Source: an uncultured Tenacibaculum sp. | GTDB lineage: Bacteria; Bacteroidota; Bacteroidia; Flavobacteriales; Flavobacteriaceae | NCBI GenBank assembly: GCA_947504185.1 | Contig: CANNGJ010000002.1 | Coordinates: forward strand, 184,496-248,495 | Direction: 5' to 3' | DNA length: 64,000 nucleotides | Shown: positions 43,471-51,613 of the stretch, piece after piece | How the letters are laid out: every line of letters starts with the position of its first letter | Numbering within the stretch: position 1 is the stretch's first letter | Position numbers and translations under genes: made by a program | Notes under the pieces: model-generated | What the model was told of the DNA's origin: nothing | What the model saw: the letters and a program-made list of their open reading frames with translations, nothing else | Databases searched by the model: none

Positions 43471-43474
43471 AAGC

Positions 43475-44182
43475 TTATTTAATTACTGTGCGTCTTTTCT
43501 TTTTTAATAATGGTACATATTTCTTTAACTCCTTATCTCGCTCCCATGTTGTTATCGTGTCTTCTAACATTTGCCTATCCATATTTGCTGTAAATCGGTC
43601 TATGTATTCTTTTTTAGATTTCTCTACATTTCTTAGGTAAGCTTCTTTATAGGTTATGTAAACATCTTGCATACCTTTTCCAAATGTTTTAGAAGGCTGC
43701 TTTTTAAGCTCTATTATAGATTCTCTCTCTTTACTTTTTAACTCCAGATATAATGGAAACCACTCGCCAAAAATTAAATTAGAATCAACTCCTTTTTTAG
43801 TTGCTCCAAATCTTCCCGAACGTGCCATTTTAAAAAACAGTATCATATCTTCTAAACTTTCATGAGAAAACTTATCTAGTGCATCTACTGTAAGTATATC
43901 TACTTGGTCTTCCGTTAATTTGGTAGCAAAAGCAAAGGAGTTTAAAAAGCGTTTAACAAGTACTTTTGTTACACTAAAAGCAAGTGTAGTATCTAACTTA
44001 AAAACGGTTTTTAAAATAGGTTTAGTTAATGTGTCTGTTATTGTTAATTGCATTTCTTTAGCAGCTAAAGAACCTTTACCTTTTACAATTAATTTACTTA
44101 AATCTAAAGTCGCTTGCTGCTTCGCTTTCCATTGCTGTAGCGAAGATTCCTTCGGAGCTGTTTTGGTTAATTCTTTTGACAT
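43475..44182 (-). CDS. DUF6633-like early protein, possible replication accessory
   Basis: This 235-residue protein has a central stretch typical of DUF6633-type proteins of Bacteroidota phages and mobile elements (KFSHESLEDMILFFKMARSG, then FGATKKGVDSNLIFGEWF). A basic C-terminus (KKYVPLLKKKRRTVIK) follows. Proteins of this shape may load or regulate replicative helicases, but this is not established here. It overlaps the upstream gene by 89 bases in another frame. Confidence 0.6.
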   Translation of the reverse strand: MSKELTKTAPKESSLQQWKAKQQATLDLSKLIVKGKGSLAAKEMQLTITDTLTKPILKTVFKLDTTLAFSVTKVLVKRFLNSFAFATKLTEDQVDILTVDALDKFSHESLEDMILFFKMARSGRFGATKKGVDSNLIFGEWFPLYLELKSKERESIIELKKQPSKTFGKGMQDVYITYKEAYLRNVEKSKKEYIDRFTANMDRQMLEDTITTWERDKELKKYVPLLKKKRRTVIK

Positions 44183-44660
44183 TTTCGTAAATTCTCATTA
44201 TGTTACCGTTGATATATTTTAAATCTGGGTTCTTTTTATGAAATTCGTCTAAGGCATCCCAGCTTGATAAAATGACTTGCCATAGCTCAAAGCCTTTGGC
44301 TTCATTTCCGCCTATTTCCGACAAGTATTTTATGATACCTTTTAAACTTGCTCCTTCGGCTTTATTAAACCTAGGCTTTACTTTCATAAGCTCATGATAA
44401 AAAGCATGCCAAGCATCGTTAAATAGCTGGTAAGTACTTTTATCTTTTACAATTATGGTATACGTTACTTTGCCGTCAAAGCGCACGTTATAATCTCCAA
44501 AATCTGCCTCGGTAGGCGGTATAATAGCTCCTAATTTCTCTATTTGCTTAACACTTAATTTACCGTTTATCTTTTCTGCTTTATAAAATTTCCCAGAACG
44601 ATAACTAAGCTTTAGCATTGTATTAGATATGGCTATATGTGCGTTATAATGTTTTATCAT
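44094..44660 (-). CDS. Early phage protein of unknown function, 188 aa
   Basis: This protein has a beta-rich N-terminal half (NVRFDGKVTYTIIVKDKSTY) and a helical C-terminal half with EGASLKGIIKYLSEIGG and FELWQVILSSWDALDEFH, resembling DNA-binding or replication accessory domains without a firm match. It starts within the tail of the 58-residue gene and ends 89 bases into the next gene, so the early operon is strongly compacted here. Confidence 0.55.
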   Translation of the reverse strand: MIKHYNAHIAISNTMLKLSYRSGKFYKAEKINGKLSVKQIEKLGAIIPPTEADFGDYNVRFDGKVTYTIIVKDKSTYQLFNDAWHAFYHELMKVKPRFNKAEGASLKGIIKYLSEIGGNEAKGFELWQVILSSWDALDEFHKKNPDLKYINGNIMRIYENVKRINQNSSEGIFATAMESEAASDFRFK

Positions 44661-44820
44661 TTCTTAAATTGGTAAAAGTTACTTTTCGTTCCCAGCCGTT
44701 ATGAGTTACTGAATAATCTATATTCATTCCTTTGTAATAGGATTCTTTCAGTAAGAAGCTTCTAAAACTCTTTATTTCTTCTGTACGACCTGTTTTTAAT
44801 TCTTTTAACACCCAACTCAT
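44644..44820 (-). CDS. Small early protein, 58 aa
   Basis: This gene reads MSWVLKELKTGRTEEIKSFR at the start and ends TFTNLRNDKTL. Its start overlaps the stop of the GemA-like gene in an ATGA arrangement, and its end overlaps the next gene by 17 bases. This coupling supports it as real. No family is recognised. Confidence 0.6.
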   Translation of the reverse strand: MSWVLKELKTGRTEEIKSFRSFLLKESYYKGMNIDYSVTHNGWERKVTFTNLRNDKTL

Positions 44821-45068
44821 TTTACTAATACTTGTTCTAGTTGGTAAATGGTTACTTGGAGCTGCTCTGGTGTTTGTTTTGAAAGTGGTATTTTATGTTT
44901 ACAATCTAAAAAAACGAACTTCCCAAGTCTTTCGTTATCGGGTACTTTGCCCCACGTATCGTGAGGCTTTACCCAGCCTAATTGGTAACATAAAGAGCGT
45001 ATGTATTTTTGCTGCTTGTTATTACCAAATAAAGCACCGTACTTATAATAATCTGTAAATTCTTTCAT
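44817..45068 (-). CDS. GemA/DUF1018-like early protein, 83 aa
   Basis: The 83-residue protein has NNKQQKYIRSLCYQLGWVKP followed by a helical C-terminus (SKQTPEQLQVTIYQLEQVLV), which resembles the core of the GemA (Mu gp16, DUF1018) regulatory proteins, though it is shorter. GemA modulates host gene expression in Mu. It is linked to its neighbours by overlaps on both sides. The family link is tentative. Confidence 0.5.
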   Translation of the reverse strand: MKEFTDYYKYGALFGNNKQQKYIRSLCYQLGWVKPHDTWGKVPDNERLGKFVFLDCKHKIPLSKQTPEQLQVTIYQLEQVLVK

Positions 45069-45199
45069 TATCTTAAAGCGTAGGTTTTATCAGCTACTTT
45101 TACAAGTTTAGCACCGTTAGCAATCTTCTTTTTATCGTTGTTTTTAGCTATTTCTAGGCTTTTTTTTGCTTTTTTTCTTAAATATGCTTGTGTTTCCAT
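45068..45199 (-). CDS. Small basic early protein, 43 aa
   Basis: This gene reads METQAYLRKKAKKSLEIAKN and ends KVADKTYALR. Its stop overlaps the next start in a TAATG arrangement, and it follows the 65-residue gene after 4 bases. It is very Lys-rich and could bind nucleic acid. It is too short for a family call. Confidence 0.55.
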   Translation of the reverse strand: METQAYLRKKAKKSLEIAKNNDKKKIANGAKLVKVADKTYALR

Positions 45200-45203
45200 G
45201 GGG

Positions 45204-45401
45204 TTAAAAATTATAGGTTGCTACTGGTAATGGTGTTACGTTTCTATCTAATACAGCTTCTTTGTAATTCTTAAAAGCCTTTTCTTCACTTAAAGACAGT
45301 TCCGAAACCGCTATCCAGTTTCCTTGCATATCTTTATACACTACTTTTTTTCGTACTCTTAAACTTTCTTCTGTGATTGGTTTGATTACTACTTTACTCA
45401 T
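45204..45401 (-). CDS. Small early protein, 65 aa
   Basis: This protein reads MSKVVIKPITEESLRVRKKV and ends PLPVATYNF. It lies 4 bases after the DUF3164-like gene and 4 bases before the 43-residue gene. No family or motif is recognised. Confidence 0.55.
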   Translation of the reverse strand: MSKVVIKPITEESLRVRKKVVYKDMQGNWIAVSELSLSEEKAFKNYKEAVLDRNVTPLPVATYNF

Positions 45402-45405
45402 AAGA

Positions 45406-46128
45406 TTATAGGCTTGAAAAATTTAACGGTATCGTTTCCCACTTGTCTTGGCTATCCTTTTTCTCAAAGTAATACCCGAACCCTTTTAAAACTACCTTGT
45501 AGCTTTCTCTTAGTAATCGCAAACCTTCTCGCCAGCGTTCATCTTTGTAGTTGTTTTCGTGACTTAACAACATCATTACTTTTGGGTACTCTAAATCTCC
45601 TTGGGTATTTTTTTCTAGGAAGCTCATTATTAAGTTAAATTCTTGCTCCGCACGTTTTTTAACAGCATCATGCAAGAAGTCTTTAATAAGTGCTATTGCC
45701 TTATCGCTTCGCTCATCCCAAGTAGGGTTCGTTTCTCTGGTACGACGCACCTTGTAGGTTTCTTTTTCGTCTCTAATAGAAAAACCACCTTTACTATTGC
45801 TTCGCATTTCTCCATACTCTGCAAGACTAGTAGCCTGCACCTCCATACATGATTGCACTCGTTCTTTAAAATCAGTTAACAACTCGCTTAGCTCTTGTGC
45901 CTCTGTAGCTAAACTTAATACGGTTTTATTTCGCTTTTGCTCGTAAGCTCTTTTCTTACGTTTTTGCTCTGCTATTGCTTTTGCTTCTTTCTTTTCTAAG
46001 GCGGCTCTTAACTGCTCTGCACTTATGTTTTCTAAATTAATTTCTGGTGTACTCATTTTGTCGGTATTTGGAGTTATTACTACTGGGTCTATTACTTCTA
46101 TATTGCGTATATCTTCGGGCGTTTCCAT
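45406..46128 (-). CDS. DUF3164-like early phage protein
   Basis: This 240-residue protein has an acidic N-terminus, a coiled coil at about 30-110 and a C-terminal region typical of DUF3164 proteins of Mu-like phages (SIRDEKETYKVRRTRE, DERSDKAIALIKDFLHDAV, EFNLIMSFLEKNTQGDLEYP). The function of the family is unknown, but it belongs to the early replication region. It overlaps the upstream gene by 31 bases. Confidence 0.75.
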   Translation of the reverse strand: METPEDIRNIEVIDPVVITPNTDKMSTPEINLENISAEQLRAALEKKEAKAIAEQKRKKRAYEQKRNKTVLSLATEAQELSELLTDFKERVQSCMEVQATSLAEYGEMRSNSKGGFSIRDEKETYKVRRTRETNPTWDERSDKAIALIKDFLHDAVKKRAEQEFNLIMSFLEKNTQGDLEYPKVMMLLSHENNYKDERWREGLRLLRESYKVVLKGFGYYFEKKDSQDKWETIPLNFSSL

Positions 46129-46358
46129 CCTGTTGTATTAATTATTTCGGTTATTTGTTTTACTTTTTCGTTTGTCGCTTCGCTTATTGTGTAATGAGGT
46201 TCTAAATTCTCTTCGTCTAACACTCTGAACCATGCAGCTATCTCACAATTACAGTAAATCCCTTCGCCTATATTCATTATTTTTAGTTCATTTCTACTAT
46301 AAGCTATAGCGTCTCTAAGCTGATTTATTCGGTTTAAAATTTGGGTTTTGTTATTCAT
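46098..46358 (-). CDS. Early phage protein, 86 aa
   Basis: This small protein has a helical N-terminus (QILNRINQLRDAIAYSRN), a middle with CNCEIAAWFRVLDEENLEPH, and a polar end. The two Cys may bind metal or be incidental. No family is recognised. It begins 3 bases after the 49-residue candidate gene. Confidence 0.55.
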   Translation of the reverse strand: MNNKTQILNRINQLRDAIAYSRNELKIMNIGEGIYCNCEIAAWFRVLDEENLEPHYTISEATNEKVKQITEIINTTGWKRPKIYAI

Positions 46359-46361
46359 AGT

Positions 46362-46511
46362 TTATAAGGAGTTTAATTCGTTTTCTAATTTTCGTTTGTC
46401 TTTTAAAATGGTAGCGTATATGGCTGTATCTATCGTTTTAATTAAGATTTGGTCTAACTGCTGGATGCGCTCCAATAACTGTTGTTTTTTTAACTGTTTT
46501 TCTAATTTCAT
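46362..46511 (-). CDS. Small coiled-coil protein candidate, 49 aa
   Basis: This frame reads MKLEKQLKKQQLLERIQQLD and ends KRKLENELNSL, a clear short coiled coil. It fills the gap between the 120- and 86-residue genes and overlaps the former by 74 bases. The overlap is long, so it is only a candidate. The regular heptad pattern in both halves supports it. Confidence 0.4.
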   Translation of the reverse strand: MKLEKQLKKQQLLERIQQLDQILIKTIDTAIYATILKDKRKLENELNSL

Positions 46512-46800
46512 TTAGTATGGCTTTAGGGAAAAAATTAATGCTACAAGTTTCTGTATCGTAAAGATTTCTTAACATCTTTACACTACTACCCTGGTAATCT
46601 TTAGAATACTCTAAAAAATTGCGTTCTTTGTTGGTATACTCACGCATAAACCAACTATGTAACTTTCTGTTACTTATCAATTTTTGCAAATGATTATGAT
46701 TAAAACTATGTTCAATACACCAAGCATAGTAAAGCTCAAAAACCATCATATCATACTGATAAGGTGTGTATCGTAATATTTTTATAATTTGTTGTTTCAT
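46438..46800 (-). CDS. Early phage protein, 120 aa
   Basis: This protein is aromatic- and Lys-rich (YTPYQYDMMVFELYYAWCIE, then YSKDYQGSSVKMLRNLYDTE). It overlaps the P-loop ATPase gene by 4 bases (ATGA). No family is recognised. It may be an accessory of the ATPase, by position only. Confidence 0.55.
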   Translation of the reverse strand: MKQQIIKILRYTPYQYDMMVFELYYAWCIEHSFNHNHLQKLISNRKLHSWFMREYTNKERNFLEYSKDYQGSSVKMLRNLYDTETCSINFFPKAILNEIRKTVKKTTVIGAHPAVRPNLN

Positions 46801-47480
46801 GACTTTATGCTTTTTGTTCCGTTAAGTTTATTGTACCCTTCTTCGTAAATAATGTAGTTACCACCGTTTTTACCTATGGTTCTACCTTTGCAGGTGGCTA
46901 GATAACCACTTACAAAAATTTTCATCTTAGCATCAAACATGACGTCTTCTTGAAAATCTGTTTTTGGATTTTGCCCTTTAGCATGACCGCTAAAAATGAT
47001 TATTTTCTTTGTTGCCCATTTCTTTTTAAAGGCTTTGTATTCATCCTTTTTAGACATGAAATAAGGCAAGGAATCTATAATTATTACTTTAGGGCTGTTA
47101 CGTTGCGACAAATAAATATCTAGCTCTTTTGGAGTGTAACTAGCAGTAAAAAAGTTTTTAGAAACTTCGTGCATTCCTACGAGTTCCGTTCTTTCTATGT
47201 AGTCTGCATCGTCTGGCTCTTCTTCTAGTAGATTGTAAAGCACTTTATAAGTTTTAGCAAGTTCTTTAGCTAGCTGCATCAAAAAAGTACTCTTACCGCT
47301 TCCAGAAGCTCCCCACACAAACCAAATACCTCGGTTCTGTGGTCTTCCAAAAGCATCCAGAAATGAATACGTAAAAGGTATTTTTACAGTCTTTTGCTTC
47401 TGTATATTTGGAAGGGTTATTACTTTTTTAAGTTTTGGCTTTTCTTTTAATTCGTTGTTTGAGGTTAAGGGGTTTTCCAT
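46797..47480 (-). CDS. RecA/DnaB-like P-loop ATPase
   Basis: This 227-residue ATPase has Walker A at residues 57-64 (GASGSGKS) and Walker B-like VIIIDSLPYFM at about 130, with a strand order typical of RecA-like proteins. It is separate from the MuB-like ATPase encoded just upstream (2 bases between genes). Mu itself has no such second ATPase. A role in DNA replication, recombination or transposome remodelling is inferred. The rest of the fold, with a C-terminal SGYLATCKGRTIGKNGG, is close to phage RecA-like recombinases. Confidence 0.75.
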   Translation of the reverse strand: MENPLTSNNELKEKPKLKKVITLPNIQKQKTVKIPFTYSFLDAFGRPQNRGIWFVWGASGSGKSTFLMQLAKELAKTYKVLYNLLEEEPDDADYIERTELVGMHEVSKNFFTASYTPKELDIYLSQRNSPKVIIIDSLPYFMSKKDEYKAFKKKWATKKIIIFSGHAKGQNPKTDFQEDVMFDAKMKIFVSGYLATCKGRTIGKNGGNYIIYEEGYNKLNGTKSIKS

Positions 47481-47482
47481 AG

Positions 47483-48430
47483 TTAAATTGATGTTGGCGG
47501 AAGGTTTAATACTTGTTTTACGAGGTCTAAGGTTAGAGGCTGGTCTAATCGGTATGCTTCCCTTTTACAAGGCACTAAAACATCGTGCAGCTCTCCGTAG
47601 TTATCACAGTTTTGCTGTAAAAAACTTACTAGCTCTTTGTCTTCAATATCATTTAAAAACAGTTTAAATGACCTGTCTAATGTTGGCAGAACACGTATAC
47701 CGAATTTCACACGTCTATAAAATTGTGGAATACCGTTTTTGTTACGTTTTCTTAACTTATCTAAATTGGTTATTAACTGATTCGTTCCAATAAGAACAAT
47801 AGAACAATACTTGTTTAAATGGTCGTGTAATTCTTTAGTACTACATAAAGCAGGTTGCTTCATATATTCGGCTTCATCAAAAATAATTTGAGGTGTTAAG
47901 CCTTCATCTTTTAAGCTTCTAAGTTTCTTTGCAATATCTCTAAGCTTTTTAGATTTAGTTTTACCTGTGGTAATACTTAAAGCATCTATTATTTTATCTA
48001 TCAAATCTCCCAGATTATCGCTACTTCCTACAGTAATTACAAATACATCAGCAGGATTTTTACGAGCATACAAGCCTATAGCATGAGATTTACCCCAACC
48101 AGTTTCTCCAATTATTATACGAGTTTCACCATATTTCTTAGCCTCTTCTAATTCCGCTAAAGCTGCACTTAATTGTGGTGTTTTCTTTATTTCCCAAAAC
48201 ACTTTCCCTATGGTGTAGCCTACAAAATCAGCTAATAGCGAAAAGTATTTAGTTGGTATTTCGCCTTCTTTTCCTTTTCCTGCATCATAGGTAAATCGAC
48301 CTTTTAAAATGTAGGTTAGGTATTCTTTCCTAACACCTGTACGCCTTGCTAAATCGCTTTGCGAAATTTTATACGTTTCTAAATACGTTGCTACTGCTTT
48401 TGCTATGCCTAATTTGTCTGTTTGTTTCAT
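47483..48430 (-). CDS. MuB-like transposition ATPase
   Basis: This 315-residue protein has an N-terminal helix-turn-helix (KISQSDLARRTGVRKEYLTY) and an AAA+ domain with Walker A at 108-115 (GETGWGKS) and Walker B at 182-189 (IIFDEAEY). That is the order of Mu B, which selects target DNA, stimulates the transposase and gives target immunity. Its start overlaps the transposase stop (ATGA), so the pair is translationally coupled. The length matches Mu B (312). Confidence 0.93.
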   Translation of the reverse strand: MKQTDKLGIAKAVATYLETYKISQSDLARRTGVRKEYLTYILKGRFTYDAGKGKEGEIPTKYFSLLADFVGYTIGKVFWEIKKTPQLSAALAELEEAKKYGETRIIIGETGWGKSHAIGLYARKNPADVFVITVGSSDNLGDLIDKIIDALSITTGKTKSKKLRDIAKKLRSLKDEGLTPQIIFDEAEYMKQPALCSTKELHDHLNKYCSIVLIGTNQLITNLDKLRKRNKNGIPQFYRRVKFGIRVLPTLDRSFKLFLNDIEDKELVSFLQQNCDNYGELHDVLVPCKREAYRLDQPLTLDLVKQVLNLPPTSI

Positions 48431-50517
48431 GATAAATATTCGTCAAGGTTAATTTTGCTTTCGTAGTATGCTTGCTGTTGCTCTTTAAATTTTTGTGTTT
48501 CTGTTAAAGCTTCTTTTTTACTTGCTTTTACCTCAATAGTTTTCGCTTTGGCTGCTATTTTTCTTTTAGAATTTTTGAGGTTTTTATGTTGCCCTGTACT
48601 ATCGGTTAACACATGTTTTGTAAGCGTATCGTTTAAAGAAGGATTGTTATTAAATAGACTATCTAAAGTTTCTCTATTATTACTTCTGGTATCGGTTATG
48701 TAGTCCACTATACCTGCATTGTATTCTCTCACTCGTTGTAACTCCAAACCGTCGGTATAAACTCTATCAGCTAAAGCCATCGGCTGTATATATTTCTCTT
48801 CCAGTAAAAAGCTTAGGTTTTTATCTTTTGAAACTGCTAAAGCTTGGTTTAGGTTATGAGTGTCGTATAATACTGTCCAGTCTTCTATAGCATGTTTTCT
48901 AAAGTTGACATCAAAACAATCGTAGTAATGTTTTACACCCTCTATGGTAACCACCAAACCTTCTCCCGTTAGTTTATTAGTATATCCTGTCTCGCTACCG
49001 AATGTATACAAGTAATCTTCTAAGGTCATGGCTGTTTTAAACTTCTCCTTAGCTTCTCCCCATTGTTTTACAAAATCGTTTACTTTGGTTGCTCTCTCGG
49101 TAGCTATAATGCTTTCTATTTGCTTAATACAACCTAATTCATCTGGAAAAGAGGTGCGTATTTTATTTAAAACTTCGTCGTTTGGTTGACTTTTAGAGCC
49201 ACTATCTACATTGTGTCCACTCCAGTTATTTAAAAGCTTGCAGTATTTGCGGTTTAAATAGCCAAAATAAGGCTCAACTACTTTCGACTTAGCGTTACCT
49301 ACCTTTGCAGGTGTAAAATGCTTTGTACAGGCTTCATATAAAGGCGTTAGCTTTTTTATAGAGTAATTATCTGTTTGTAGTTGATATGGCTTATAAAAGC
49401 TCCCGAAAAGTTCTTTAGTATGATTTATAGCATTTTGTAATGCTTTCTTTATCAGTTTTGGCGTTTCATGTGAACCAATAGCGTACCCTATAGGGTATTT
49501 ATTAAATGGGTCTAAGATTACCAGTAACGTTAAACGATTGTGGTACGTTGTTTTACTGTAACCGTCTTTATCTGTAATAGTTCTTTGGTATAAAAGCTCT
49601 ACATCCCAACCGTCAACACTCCAGTATAACATTGGTGCGCTTGGTGCTTTACGTTTAACCTGCATTAATAAATTATTGCTTAATGCTTTACCACCATTAC
49701 GAGCAGTATAAGCAACTAAATTCATTTTCTTTTTGCGATTAGCAACTGTACCAGAGGTAATAATTTTCCAATTCATTTGGTCGGCTACTACATTGTAAAA
49801 AGTTGCTATAATCTCATTATCTAAATTGGTATGCTTATTAATAAGTTCATCTAAAAGAGCCATTTGCTCTTTTTTAAAGACTTTGTTAGCATTGCTGTTT
49901 TGAAGTTTTCCAGAAACTAAAGCTAAATACCCTTTCTTTTGATAGTCGCCAACTTTTCTACGTAAACCACCTTTGGTAGTAGGTAAATTATGTGGAACTT
50001 CTTTAAAAGCGTTCACATCTTTATTTAAGCTATCCCATATATCCAACCTGCTTACACCTCTTGACTTTGCATAGGCTTTTCTATTGGTTTTCATTAAAAG
50101 AACTGTATTTAAAACAGAGGCGTTATAGGTGTATAGTTCTATTAGTTTTTCGTCTAATCTTTTTTCGTTATGCTCTCCATAGCGATAGGCTACATAAAAA
50201 TTAAAAGCCTCTCTATCTGCTCTATAATGCTCTGCAAACCATTCTTTTTTAGCTTCTTTTTCTGGCTCTCCAAATGTGGTGGTAATAGCGTCTTTCCAAT
50301 CTCTTGATAATGAAGAAAATAATATTAAAGCGTCTTGCCCTAACGAAGCTCTACGTAATTGTTTTTCATGACAAGTATTGCTTTTAAAGCGTTTATTAAG
50401 TGCCTTGTAACTTATTAACGAAAGACTATTTTTGTGTTTCTTGTCACTTTCAGAAATTAAAAACTTAATCTTAACACCAAGCTTATTACTGTAGTATGTA
50501 TAAGGGGTTTCTTTCAT
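48427..50517 (-). CDS. MuA-like DDE transposase
   Basis: This 696-residue transposase carries out strand transfer. The RNase H-like core has the catalytic triad at D302 (YWSVDGWDVEL), D383 (YQLQTDNYS) and E415 (KSKVVEPYFGYLNRKY). Before it is a long N-terminal end-binding region (about residues 1-280) with basic helical parts, and after it a C-terminal beta domain and tail like Mu domain III that contacts MuB. The length is close to MuA (663). It is the second gene of the leftward early operon. Confidence 0.95.
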   Translation of the reverse strand: MKETPYTYYSNKLGVKIKFLISESDKKHKNSLSLISYKALNKRFKSNTCHEKQLRRASLGQDALILFSSLSRDWKDAITTTFGEPEKEAKKEWFAEHYRADREAFNFYVAYRYGEHNEKRLDEKLIELYTYNASVLNTVLLMKTNRKAYAKSRGVSRLDIWDSLNKDVNAFKEVPHNLPTTKGGLRRKVGDYQKKGYLALVSGKLQNSNANKVFKKEQMALLDELINKHTNLDNEIIATFYNVVADQMNWKIITSGTVANRKKKMNLVAYTARNGGKALSNNLLMQVKRKAPSAPMLYWSVDGWDVELLYQRTITDKDGYSKTTYHNRLTLLVILDPFNKYPIGYAIGSHETPKLIKKALQNAINHTKELFGSFYKPYQLQTDNYSIKKLTPLYEACTKHFTPAKVGNAKSKVVEPYFGYLNRKYCKLLNNWSGHNVDSGSKSQPNDEVLNKIRTSFPDELGCIKQIESIIATERATKVNDFVKQWGEAKEKFKTAMTLEDYLYTFGSETGYTNKLTGEGLVVTIEGVKHYYDCFDVNFRKHAIEDWTVLYDTHNLNQALAVSKDKNLSFLLEEKYIQPMALADRVYTDGLELQRVREYNAGIVDYITDTRSNNRETLDSLFNNNPSLNDTLTKHVLTDSTGQHKNLKNSKRKIAAKAKTIEVKASKKEALTETQKFKEQQQAYYESKINLDEYLS

Positions 50518-50542
50518 AAGAAAATGATTTATACTTTTTGTT

Positions 50543-50580
50543 CCCGTCGTGGTGTCGAAACCACGCTAAGCCGTGACGGG
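50543..50580. other. GC-rich imperfect hairpin before the transposase gene
   Basis: In AT-rich surroundings, CCCGT and CGTGG (50543-50552) pair with CCACG (50561-50565) and ACGGG (50576-50580), with a 10-base bulge. On the plus strand it is followed by TTTTT. On the minus strand, the direction of the early transcript, it lies between the small regulator gene and the transposase. It may be an attenuator, a binding site, or a processing site. Confidence 0.5.
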
Positions 50581-50595
50581 TTTTTACATTTTTGG

Positions 50596-50814
50596 TTACT
50601 CTTGAATTTTGTTAGCTTCCTCTACTAATAGTTCTTTTGCTCGCTTTCTTATTTGTACTGCTAAATCAGAATTATTAAAGTATGTTACTGCGGTCAGAAC
50701 GGTTTGGCGAGTTGTGTTCAGCTCTTTTGCTATTTGCTTTTTTAATGTTGGATGTATTAAAATTTCTTTTGTTTTTTTCGGGTTTCCCTCATTATCTAAT
50801 TGTTGATTTTCCAT
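50596..50814 (-). CDS. Small early regulator candidate, 72 aa
   Basis: This is the first gene of the early operon, the place of Mu ner. The protein has a predicted helix-turn-helix-like stretch (QIAKELNTTRQTVLTAVTYF) followed by a charged helix. Ner represses early and repressor promoters in Mu; a similar role is inferred. It does not resemble Ner closely by eye. Confidence 0.6.
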   Translation of the reverse strand: MENQQLDNEGNPKKTKEILIHPTLKKQIAKELNTTRQTVLTAVTYFNNSDLAVQIRKRAKELLVEEANKIQE

Positions 50815-50843
50815 ATATTCGTGTTTTTAAATAATATCCATTG

Positions 50844-50898
50844 CAAATATATTCACATTATTTGAATATTTACAAATAAAAAGTTCACTTTTTTTGAA
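50844..50898. promoter_or_regulatory. Early promoter with two repressor operators
   Basis: The minus-strand early promoter has TTG at 50873-50875, a 21-base spacer and TATATTTG at 50844-50851. Operator O1, TTCACATTATTTGAA (50852-50866), lies in the spacer. Operator O2, TTCACTTTTTTTGAA (50884-50898), lies 32 bp away centre to centre, just before the repressor gene. Both fit TTCA-N7-TGAA. Binding at O1 would block the early promoter; O2 would control the repressor's own start. Confidence 0.75.
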
Positions 50899-50910
50899 TA
50901 ACAAAAAAAT

Positions 50911-51588
50911 ATGATTGATAAAACCTTGATTTTAAACAAGATAAAAGAGAAAGAAAACATAAGTACCAATAAGGCTTTTGCAGAATTTTTAGAAATAAAA
51001 CCAACAACATTAGCAATGTGGTATAAAAGAAACACGTTTGACATAGAACTAATATTCAAAAAATGTGAATATCTAAATGCAGAATGGCTATTAACAGGAA
51101 AAGGAAATATGCTAAAAGAAGAAAAAGAGGTAAACGTACGGATGCTACGTACTGATACTGTTATAGCTACAAGCCAGCACGTGCCCTACTACAATATTTC
51201 TGCAACCGCTAGTATAGTAGAGGCTTTTACTAGTGAAGCTCCAGAAATACCTATAGAACACATAAGTATACCTAACTTACCTAAATGTGATGGAGCTTTA
51301 AACGTTACAGGAGATAGCATGTATCCATTACTTAAAAGTGGGGATATAGTGATGTATCGCAATGTTAACGATGTAGGGAATATTATATGGGGCGAAATGT
51401 ATTTAATGTATTTAAACTGCCATGGTGACGAGTTCTTTTTTTGCAAATACATACATAAAGCTGAAAAAGAAGGGTTTGTAAAATTGGTTAGTCAAAATAA
51501 ACACCATGAGGCAAAAGAATTTCCTATAAACTGTATAAAACAGCTTGCTATAGTTAAAGCTTCAATACGTATAAATAGTGTTATTTAA
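50911..51588 (+). CDS. CI/LexA-type phage repressor (HTH plus S24 peptidase-like)
   Basis: This 225-residue repressor faces the early operon. The N-terminal HTH (residues about 5-60) contains NKAFAEFLEIKPTTLAMWYK. The C-terminal S24 domain has the catalytic Ser136 in GDSMYPLLKSGDIVMY and the likely catalytic Lys179 in EFFFCKYIHK. S24 repressors cleave themselves when RecA filaments form, so the prophage is probably induced by DNA damage, unlike Mu, whose repressor is not of this kind. A third operator (51055-51069) lies inside the gene. Maintains lysogeny by blocking the early promoter. Confidence 0.92.
   Translation: MIDKTLILNKIKEKENISTNKAFAEFLEIKPTTLAMWYKRNTFDIELIFKKCEYLNAEWLLTGKGNMLKEEKEVNVRMLRTDTVIATSQHVPYYNISATASIVEAFTSEAPEIPIEHISIPNLPKCDGALNVTGDSMYPLLKSGDIVMYRNVNDVGNIIWGEMYLMYLNCHGDEFFFCKYIHKAEKEGFVKLVSQNKHHEAKEFPINCIKQLAIVKASIRINSVI
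51055..51069. promoter_or_regulatory. Third repressor operator, inside the repressor gene
   Basis: TTCAAAAAATGTGAA here reads TTCACATTTTTTGAA on the other strand, one base different from O1 and from O2. Its centre is 171 bp from O2. It could act by looping or as a roadblock within the repressor gene. Confidence 0.65.
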
Positions 51589-51613
51589 ACTCTCTGTAAA
51601 GCAGTTGATTACA

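Noticed and set aside
50543..50580. tRNA or tmRNA gene
   Set aside because: Only a T-arm-like hairpin and a short closing stem are present; no D-arm, anticodon arm or full acceptor.
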